Positions 1 to 4,263 of a DNA stretch of 5,021 nucleotides are shown piece after piece. The translations under genes were made by a program, and so were the position numbers. This DNA comes from Methanobacteriota archaeon (GTDB lineage Archaea > Thermoplasmatota > Poseidoniia > Poseidoniales > Thalassarchaeaceae), in assembly GCA_002727275.1 (NCBI GenBank), contig PBWO01000018.1, forward strand, positions 1 to 5,021, given 5' to 3'. How positions within the stretch are numbered: position 1 is the first letter of the stretch; every line of letters starts with the position of its first letter. The notes under the pieces are model-generated. The model searched no databases, was not told the origin of the DNA, and was given only the letters and a program-made list of their open reading frames with translations.

Positions 1-108
1 ATCATTGCCACAGGAGCAGGTGCTACCAAGTTCAACAAGTGGATGAAGAAGGCCGGATTGGTCTTCAACAAGCAGACCGGAAGATGGACTCGCTGGGAAG
101 ATCGCTGA
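1..108 (+). CDS. C-terminal end of an unidentified protein (partial, 5' end off window)
   Basis: Frame 1 is open from the first base to a TGA at 106-108, giving 35 residues that end ...KQTGRWTRWEDR. The tail is basic and rich in tryptophan, lysine and arginine (W19, W29 and W32 of the visible piece), with an FNKQTG turn between two basic/aromatic stretches. The G-T-K...K-A-G...F-N-K...W spacing loosely recalls small domains with a G-G-R-W-[ND]-x-x-x-K-x-W core, but the piece is far too short to assign a family and I do not name a function. It is very probably real. It stops 9 nt before the ferredoxin start, its stop codon overlaps the ferredoxin Shine-Dalgarno, and the tail reads as a conventional protein end. 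It is probably the upstream member of the same operon. Confidence 0.6.
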   Translation: MIATGAGATKFNKWMKKAGLVFNKQTGRWTRWEDR

Positions 109-110
109 GG
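107..110 (+). promoter_or_regulatory. Shine-Dalgarno GAGG for the ferredoxin
   Basis: GAGG lies 7 nt before the ATG at 118 and overlaps the TGA stop of the preceding gene (106-108). It supports that ATG as the ferredoxin start and suggests that the two genes are translated from one transcript. Confidence 0.5.
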
Positions 111-117
111 CGGTTAG

Positions 118-420
118 ATGAGCGATGATACGCCGGTAATCCGGTTCTTCCGAGGGTCCAAGCCCATTGGTGTAGTTGCAGTTGTGCCGGACGCACCGAT
201 TCTAGAAATGGCTGAGATTGCCGGAGTTGAGATACCCTCAAACTGCACTTCCGGAACTTGTGGCACATGTCTAGTCAAACTGCGTGGGGGAGAAGTCGAC
301 CTTCCTGAGGAACTACCTCCTGGTTTGGACGAAGAGTTGGTAGAACTAGGAGGTACACTGACTTGTTGCATCAAGCCAAAAGGCTCGTGCGAAATCGACG
401 TTATTCCTCCTGCTTGGTGA
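118..420 (+). CDS. 2Fe-2S ferredoxin (plant/[2Fe-2S] ferredoxin fold)
   Basis: This 100-residue soluble protein carries the cysteine signature of plant-type [2Fe-2S] ferredoxins. C43-x4-C48-x2-C51 lies in the loop N-C-T-S-G-T-C-G-T-C, and the fourth ligand is most likely C83 in the L-T-C motif after an acidic helix (about residues 69-77). The spacing C51-x31-C83 is close to the roughly 29 usual in the family. An additional C84 and C91 are not expected ligands. The N-terminal strands (residues 7-23) and the E-M-A-E-I-A-G segment before the cluster loop fit the beta-grasp fold. The role is one-electron transfer in the cytoplasm, and the redox partner cannot be named from the sequence. Start 118 is chosen for its GAGG at 7 nt and family-typical length. 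It sits 9 nt after an upstream gene and 4 nt before a small membrane ORF, so it is probably the middle gene of an operon. The family call is firm; the pathway is unknown. Confidence 0.9.
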   Translation: MSDDTPVIRFFRGSKPIGVVAVVPDAPILEMAEIAGVEIPSNCTSGTCGTCLVKLRGGEVDLPEELPPGLDEELVELGGTLTCCIKPKGSCEIDVIPPAW

Positions 421-421
421 T
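416..421 (+). promoter_or_regulatory. Shine-Dalgarno GGTGAT for the small membrane ORF
   Basis: GGTGAT matches the A-U-C-A-C-C end of 16S rRNA and lies 3 nt before the ATG at 425. That equals about 7 nt from where a full GGAGG would pair. It overlaps the ferredoxin stop codon (418-420), an arrangement typical of translational coupling. Confidence 0.45.
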
Positions 422-424
422 TCA

Positions 425-595
425 ATGGTAGATTGGTCGAATTCTGAATTCCTAACTCTTCTGATTATTGACATATTGGCGATTGGTATCGCTGTATGGT
501 GGCTGTCGACAAAATTCACCTCCAAGATGAGGGAGGTCGAGGATAGAATGGAGAGGGCCAGACTGAAAATCTCTGACAACGATGAAGAGGAGTGA
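425..595 (+). CDS. Small single-span membrane protein, unknown function
   Basis: ATG at 425 opens 56 codons ending at TGA 593-595. The product has a short polar N-terminus (residues 1-8), one strongly hydrophobic segment at about residues 9-28 that includes a WW pair near its end, and then a highly charged tail with alternating basic and acidic residues (about 30-50, helical or short coiled coil) ending D-N-D-E-E-E. Positive charges (K30, K34, R36) directly after the hydrophobic segment predict the tail in the cytoplasm. It starts 4 nt after the ferredoxin stop with a GGTGAT Shine-Dalgarno, so it is probably co-translated with the ferredoxin. I recognise no family. A membrane anchor or adaptor for a redox partner is conceivable but is inference from position alone. 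The clean hydrophobic/charged architecture and ribosome-binding context argue against a chance ORF. Confidence 0.65.
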   Translation: MVDWSNSEFLTLLIIDILAIGIAVWWLSTKFTSKMREVEDRMERARLKISDNDEEE

Positions 596-597
596 GT

Positions 598-891
598 TTA
601 CTCATTAATCGCTGCAGTCCATCTCTCGGCTTGTGGAATGCCGACAATTTCGATGTGGCAACCCAAAACCCCTCTCTGTGACCCGATTTCACGCTTTAGG
701 GAGATTAGGTCATCTAGGCAGCAAGGGCAGTGAGGATGAGGGGGCTTGACCCACAACTCGATTATTCCAGAGTCGTCAACTTCAACTCCTTTCAGTATAG
801 AGTCATCTGTGATCAGACTGCCATGAGGTTCCTTACGTTCATTCAGTACTCTGGCAAGACGCATTTGTGCCTTTTTCCGAGCCCTAGTCAA
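598..891 (-). CDS. Divergent MIP18/DUF59-like protein (possible Fe-S assembly factor)
   Basis: This is a 97-residue protein if started at TTG 891, or 88 residues from the in-frame ATG at 864. TTG is preferred because a perfect GGAGGTG sits 7 nt upstream, while the ATG has only AAGG at 5 nt. Residues 11-90 resemble the MIP18/DUF59 fold: helix, strand V-E-V-D-D-S-G-I-I-E-L-W-V, a Cys-Pro loop (C55-P56), a helix, strand G-V-L-G-C-H-I-E-I-V, and a terminal aromatic patch with W91. DUF59 proteins help assemble or carry iron-sulfur clusters (SufT, Cia2 and the Mrp N-terminus). The usual D-P-E motif near the N-terminus is not visible, and the loop is unusually Cys/His rich: H52, H54, C55, C57, C58. 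The metal-site chemistry may therefore differ. It is the second gene behind the M24 hydrolase, with a 30-nt gap, and ends 2 nt from the convergent membrane ORF. The family call is by recall of the pattern and is moderately sure. Confidence 0.6.
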   Translation of the reverse strand: MTRARKKAQMRLARVLNERKEPHGSLITDDSILKGVEVDDSGIIELWVKPPHPHCPCCLDDLISLKREIGSQRGVLGCHIEIVGIPQAERWTAAINE

Positions 892-898
892 GTTCCAG

Positions 899-905
899 CA
901 CCTCC
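899..905 (-). promoter_or_regulatory. Strong Shine-Dalgarno GGAGGTG deciding a TTG start
   Basis: On the minus strand GGAGGTG ends 7 nt before the TTG at 891-889. It is the best ribosome-binding match seen in this window and is the reason for choosing TTG over the ATG nine codons downstream. Confidence 0.65.
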
Positions 906-921
906 GAAACCTTTCCTCATA

Positions 922-2175
922 CTACCACTCCACCAGCATCGGAAACGACTCACCCATTGTCAGGCACTCCATACCTTCGCTACCTCTGACCCAAGTGTCT
1001 TCGGTACCAATGGCACCGTCCGTGTATATCACCTTCGGCTCAATTGCCATAGTGCCGCCGGCTTCCAAGGGGCGGTCGAAGCCCCTTGCGATTACAGGAG
1101 TTTCATCGAGCTCTAGACCGACTGAATGCCCTAGGAACCTAGCTTGGTCGGGCTGCATTCCCATCAGATGTTCAGAATGTCCCATCTCAGATGCCATCTG
1201 AATGCCTTTTTCCCATACGGCCGAACAGTCATCGCCCCGGCCAAGCCGACCGACCATAGAGTCTCTGATTTCGGCCATATCGTCGAGCCTCTGGTGCCAA
1301 TCAGAGGATAGCGGTCCGGCACTGAATATTCGAGTACAGTCCGAGACGTAACCTCGGTGAACATGGACGATATCGACCAGTACAGGCTCAGACTTGGCTA
1401 CTTTTGCAAATCCAGCTCCCAGTGAAGCTATTGGGTTGGCGCCCAGACCTGCGACACCCGAATCGAAGTACGAGGGCACAGCCCCTGAGCGACCTGCGGC
1501 AATCACCACTCTGTCACAATCCATCGGCCAGTTTCTCATCCTGATTCTGCCACCGAATCCAGCGGCCCGGCTAATCTCATCAGCCGCAGCTGCCATCTCA
1601 ATCTCAGTCTTGCCGATACCTCCGATATCTTGGATTGTTTCGAACATCATCCGATTAATCTGCCCGCTCTCAGCATGCATCTCGATTTCCCAGTCTGACT
1701 TCGTCTCCCTGAGGGCGAATAGAATCCCGGAGCAATCCGAACTTTCACCCTCTAGCCCTGAGAATCTTCCAGACAGGAACTCCCATCTTGAATTAGGGAC
1801 CTTTTCTGCGAGCATTCCCGGGGCCTTAGTGCAACCAGCATCCCTTAGAGCATCTTCCAACCCACTCATCCGTGGCTGTTCGACTATCTGGTGCGGGGCA
1901 CCCTCTCCTCCTGCCTCAAATCGTGCCCTCTCAAGCGAGCGGCGAACCCAATGTACAGACTCGACTTCGGAACCATCCGCACCAACAAGCAGCATCGAGC
2001 TCTGTCGACCACCTGTAAGCCAGTACAGCTCCACCGGGTCGTCGATTAATACCGACTCGTGACCGGCATCGGCCAGAGCCTTAGACAGCCTTGTTTGACG
2101 TGACTCTAACTCGGATACGGGAACCCTCCAGTCCTCACCATCGGGCCCAGTGAGTCTCCCAGCATCCCAGTTCAT
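922..2175 (-). CDS. M24-family metallohydrolase (Xaa-Pro aminopeptidase/prolidase-like)
   Basis: This 417-residue cytoplasmic protein has a creatinase-type N-terminal domain (about 20-160, with L-I-D-D-P-V-E-L-Y-W-L-T-G) and a pita-bread catalytic domain (about 165-412). All five dinuclear-metal ligands are readable: D268 (V-L-V-D-I), D279 (G-Y-V-S-D-C-T-R), H350 (L-G-H-S-V-G), E379 (A-I-E-P) and E392 (G-T-E-D-T). The family cleaves peptides at Xaa-Pro bonds, but members also include creatinase and other hydrolases or lyases. Two histidines usual in the peptidases seem replaced: the P-H-Y position reads P-S-Y (S235), and the His seven residues after H350 is D357 (L-E-L-D-E-T-P). I recall an uncharacterised M24 subgroup with the same P-S-Y-F-D and L-E-L-D-E features and the longer loop before the first Asp. 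The exact substrate is therefore open. ATG 2175 has GGAG at 7 nt. The gene is divergent from pgk and is followed by the DUF59-like gene. Confidence 0.85.
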   Translation of the reverse strand: MNWDAGRLTGPDGEDWRVPVSELESRQTRLSKALADAGHESVLIDDPVELYWLTGGRQSSMLLVGADGSEVESVHWVRRSLERARFEAGGEGAPHQIVEQPRMSGLEDALRDAGCTKAPGMLAEKVPNSRWEFLSGRFSGLEGESSDCSGILFALRETKSDWEIEMHAESGQINRMMFETIQDIGGIGKTEIEMAAAADEISRAAGFGGRIRMRNWPMDCDRVVIAAGRSGAVPSYFDSGVAGLGANPIASLGAGFAKVAKSEPVLVDIVHVHRGYVSDCTRIFSAGPLSSDWHQRLDDMAEIRDSMVGRLGRGDDCSAVWEKGIQMASEMGHSEHLMGMQPDQARFLGHSVGLELDETPVIARGFDRPLEAGGTMAIEPKVIYTDGAIGTEDTWVRGSEGMECLTMGESFPMLVEW

Positions 2176-2205
2176 AGAACCGCTCCGTAGCCTCCAATGA
2201 AAGGT

Positions 2206-2243
2206 ATTGTGGGAACACGCAAGGCGTGTTCTACACCCACAAT
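2206..2243. promoter_or_regulatory. Nested inverted repeat at the pgk start (candidate operator or mRNA hairpin)
   Basis: A perfect 8-bp dyad, GAACACGC (2213-2220) and GCGTGTTC (2224-2231) around a 3-nt AAG spacer, is flanked by a second pair of arms, ATTGTGG (2206-2212) and CCACAAT (2237-2243). The only asymmetry is a 5-nt bulge at 2232-2236. The right outer arm runs into the ATG at 2242-2244. As RNA this would fold into a bulged hairpin of about 15 bp hiding that start codon. As DNA the inner dyad would suit a dimeric regulator between a weak TATA-like GTATTG (2204-2209) and the start. The dyad is seen directly; the regulatory role is inferred. Confidence 0.5.
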
Positions 2244-3546
2244 GGCCATAGAGGGGCCGCTGGTGCCGCGGAACGTGACAACCGTCCTGTCGTTGGACGA
2301 CGTCCGTCTCGCAGGGCGGACTGTATTGTACAGAGTCGATGTGAATTCGCCCTTGGACCCGGCTACTGGCGCCTTCCTAGATGACAGCAGATTACGTTCA
2401 ACCTTGGACACACTGAGTGATCTTTCTGACTCCAAGGTCGTAATCATGGGGCACCAGTCAAGACCAGGCAAGAATGACTTCACCGATATGGCTGGACACT
2501 GCGACCGTCTTTCACGATTGATTGGCCAGAAGATACGATTCGTAGAGGACATCTGCGGAGATGCGGCGATAGAAGCTATCGAAGAGATGCAGCCTGGCGA
2601 TAAAGTGTTCATCAACAACGTTAGGATGCACCCTGAAGAATACGGCGAGAACAAAGTGAAGGTCGAGGACGAACCAACCTCGGAGATTGTCACAAGACTC
2701 TCGTTAGTAGCAGACGCCTATGTCACCGACGCCTTCGGGGCAGCGCACCGTAACTCACCCACTTTGACCGGATTCACCGAAGAGGTGCCGTGTATCGCAG
2801 GACGCTTGATGAACAAGGAGATCAGATCACTCAGTCTGGCAGTTAACGACCCTCCTCGGCCTTATGTTGCAATCCTCGGTGGAGCGAAGTGCGATGATTC
2901 ATTGAGGGTTGCCCTCAATCTAATCGGCAGAGAAATCGTCGACTCGATAGTGATGGTAGGAGTGGTTGGCAATCTGATGCTATGGGCTGACGGCCATGAT
3001 ATCGGCAGTACAAACAAGGAATCCATCAAGGCGATGATGGGTGATGATTTTCAGTCTACCTGGAAAATGGCAAAGGAATTGATCGAGGGGCACTCAGAAC
3101 TCCTGTTCTTACCGCGCGATGTAGCCATTGAAATTGATGAGAAGAGGTTTCAGATGGAGTTGGTTGATCTACCAACTGACCATCCGATATACGATATCGG
3201 AATTGAGACTCTACAAGACTTGAGGATACTTCTGAACAGTGCCAATTGCATCCTGTGGAATGGCCCCGCCTCATACTTCGAAAAGCCCGAGTTCGCCTTC
3301 GGTACAATTGAGATTCTCAACATGTGTGCTGAGGCGACAGGAGTCACAATCGTTGGAGGAGGGCACACCAGTGCCCTAGTAAATCAACGAGGATTTGCCG
3401 GAGAATTCAGTCACAACAGCACCGGAGGGGGATCTGCTCTAGGAATGCTCTCAGGTGACCCAATGCCGGTTATCGATTCACTATCGAAGTCGAATGATAA
3501 ATTCAGACCGTTGCTGGAAGCATTGGGTCTCGATGAGGAAGAGTGA
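2242..3546 (+). CDS. pgk: Phosphoglycerate kinase, archaeal type
   Basis: The enzyme interconverts 1,3-bisphosphoglycerate plus ADP and 3-phosphoglycerate plus ATP in glycolysis and gluconeogenesis, in the cytoplasm. The frame is open from ATG 2197 (449 residues). Numbered from there, signatures run in order: R46-V-D48-V-N50-S-P, R65 (the catalytic Arg position), H86-Q-S-R89-P-G (archaeal form of the usual H-L-G-R-P), N-V-R143, D-A-F-G-A-A-H184-R185, G-G-A-K231, W-N-G-P357, E362 near F-G-T, G387-G-G-H390-T-S, and S-T-G-G-G. All expected substrate and nucleotide loops are intact. The start is uncertain. ATG 2197 has no Shine-Dalgarno and adds an odd 30-residue leader encoded by the inverted repeat. 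ATG 2242 gives 434 residues and GTG 2275 gives 423, nearer the family length of about 400-420. I chose 2242 with low certainty. The gene is divergent from the M24 hydrolase, and its stop touches the convergent tRNA-Thr. Confidence 0.93.
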   Translation: MAIEGPLVPRNVTTVLSLDDVRLAGRTVLYRVDVNSPLDPATGAFLDDSRLRSTLDTLSDLSDSKVVIMGHQSRPGKNDFTDMAGHCDRLSRLIGQKIRFVEDICGDAAIEAIEEMQPGDKVFINNVRMHPEEYGENKVKVEDEPTSEIVTRLSLVADAYVTDAFGAAHRNSPTLTGFTEEVPCIAGRLMNKEIRSLSLAVNDPPRPYVAILGGAKCDDSLRVALNLIGREIVDSIVMVGVVGNLMLWADGHDIGSTNKESIKAMMGDDFQSTWKMAKELIEGHSELLFLPRDVAIEIDEKRFQMELVDLPTDHPIYDIGIETLQDLRILLNSANCILWNGPASYFEKPEFAFGTIEILNMCAEATGVTIVGGGHTSALVNQRGFAGEFSHNSTGGGSALGMLSGDPMPVIDSLSKSNDKFRPLLEALGLDEEE

Positions 3547-3618
3547 GCCACTGGGGAGACTTGAACTCCCGGCCTCCTGATTACGAATCAGGTGCTCTAC
3601 CAACTAAGCTACAGTGGC
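3546..3618 (-). tRNA. tRNA-Thr (anticodon CGU)
   Basis: Read on the minus strand, this 73-nt cloverleaf is complete. It has a 7-bp acceptor stem GCCACTG/CAGTGGC, D stem GCTT/GAGC with G-G in the loop, anticodon stem CCTGA/TCAGG with loop TTCGTAA (anticodon CGT), a 5-nt variable loop, and T arm GGGAG-TTCAAGT-CTCCC. There is no intron. The discriminator is U (complement of base 3546) and no CCA is encoded, since TCACTC follows the acceptor. U73 fits archaeal threonine tRNAs rather than bacterial ones, which usually have A73. Base 3546 is also the last base of the convergent pgk stop codon. The tRNA reads ACG threonine codons. Confidence 0.96.
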
Positions 3619-3641
3619 GGCGAACCCCCGCTTCCTCCTCC

Positions 3642-3649
3642 ACATATAG
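3642..3649 (-). promoter_or_regulatory. TATA-box-like element for tRNA-Thr
   Basis: On the minus strand CTATATGT is centred about 27 bp upstream of the tRNA 5' end, the spacing expected for an archaeal TATA box when transcription begins near the mature 5' end. It is the only A/T-rich patch in the 81-bp gap between the tRNA and the next gene. Read on the plus strand the same patch (ACATATAG) lies 50 bp before the ATG at 3700 and could also serve that gene. Confidence 0.6.
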
Positions 3650-3699
3650 ACAATCGGTGCAGGGAACAATGCTAAGTGTCTCCAGAGACAGGATAGGCC

Positions 3700-4263
3700 A
3701 TGGAAGAAGACGGAGGGGGAGAACCCCAAGAAACCACTTTCAGCGGAACACCGAATGCCGCCCCTGCAGATGCTCCTGCCGGTGCGTTTGACCAACCAGC
3801 AGTAACGATGGGGCCGAAGAGCTCTCTACCCAAGGTAATGGGAATTCTGATGATGCTATGGGGTGCAATCCTGGGTATCTTTGCTTTGCTCGGGCTGCTT
3901 GTAGTCGGGTCTACAGCCACTGATTACGAAAACGCAGGAATTGAAGTTAACACTCCATTCATGTATGTTGATGCATTAGTTGATGTTGGTTACTTATTCG
4001 TGGTGGCATATGCTGGGTATCAGGTTTTCAACTACCAGAAGAGCGGTGTGAAGTTGGGTCTGTACGCAATCGGAGTAGATCTAGTAATGGGGCTAATCGG
4101 CGCCGTGATATTCGCAGACATGATGGCAGAGATTGCCGGAGACGGAGCAGCGGGAGCAGCACTTGGAGGAATTGGCGCATTCGCAAGCGTATTCTGCGCT
4201 GCAATTTGTGGTCTTTTAGTGGCTCTACCAGTACTCGCCTCTGGCGACTCAATGGAAGATTAG
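3700..4263 (+). CDS. Four-span membrane protein with disordered N-terminus, unknown function
   Basis: This protein has 187 residues. Residues 1-44 are acidic and rich in glycine, proline, alanine and threonine, probably disordered and cytoplasmic, with no signal peptide. Four hydrophobic segments follow at about 46-70 (M-M-L-W-G-A-I-L-G-I-F), 89-110, 117-141 and about 152-180, the last rich in alanine and glycine with C166 and C170. Lysines flank the spans at K40, K45, K114 and K118. An even number of spans puts both ends on the same side. The short tail ends S-M-E-D. I recognise no conserved catalytic or transport motif and assign no function; a small Poseidoniia-type hypothetical membrane protein is the best description. 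The start at ATG 3700 has only a weak AGG-rich leader (3690-3697). The next in-frame ATG (M37) would remove most of the polar leader. It overlaps the convergent phosphohexomutase by 4 nt at the stop codons. Confidence 0.8.
   Translation: MEEDGGGEPQETTFSGTPNAAPADAPAGAFDQPAVTMGPKSSLPKVMGILMMLWGAILGIFALLGLLVVGSTATDYENAGIEVNTPFMYVDALVDVGYLFVVAYAGYQVFNYQKSGVKLGLYAIGVDLVMGLIGAVIFADMMAEIAGDGAAGAALGGIGAFASVFCAAICGLLVALPVLASGDSMED

Noticed and set aside
114..425. A 103-codon minus-strand open frame
   Set aside because: It is antisense to the ferredoxin, whose four cluster cysteines and spacing make the plus-strand reading decisive.
730..1116. A 128-codon plus-strand open frame
   Set aside because: It crosses the junction of two minus-strand genes in antisense and has no domain or ribosome-binding support.
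1394..2062. A 222-codon plus-strand open frame
   Set aside because: It lies wholly antisense to the M24 gene, which has clear family motifs. The translation is a Ser/Pro/Ile/Ala-rich sequence without motifs, typical of a shadow frame.
2172..2693. A 173-codon minus-strand open frame
   Set aside because: It is antisense to the N-terminal third of pgk, whose motifs are intact. The Ser/Thr/Arg-rich translation shows no domain.
3622..3640. GGAGGAGG on the minus strand between the TATA-like box and tRNA-Thr as a ribosome-binding site
   Set aside because: No minus-strand coding frame starts after it; the tRNA follows directly, so it is chance purine richness.
3543..3791. An 82-codon plus-strand open frame starting M-S-H-W-G-D-L-N-S-R-P-P
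   Set aside because: Its first part is the translated complement of the tRNA-Thr gene, a frequent false protein, and the rest is an out-of-frame reading of the membrane protein leader.
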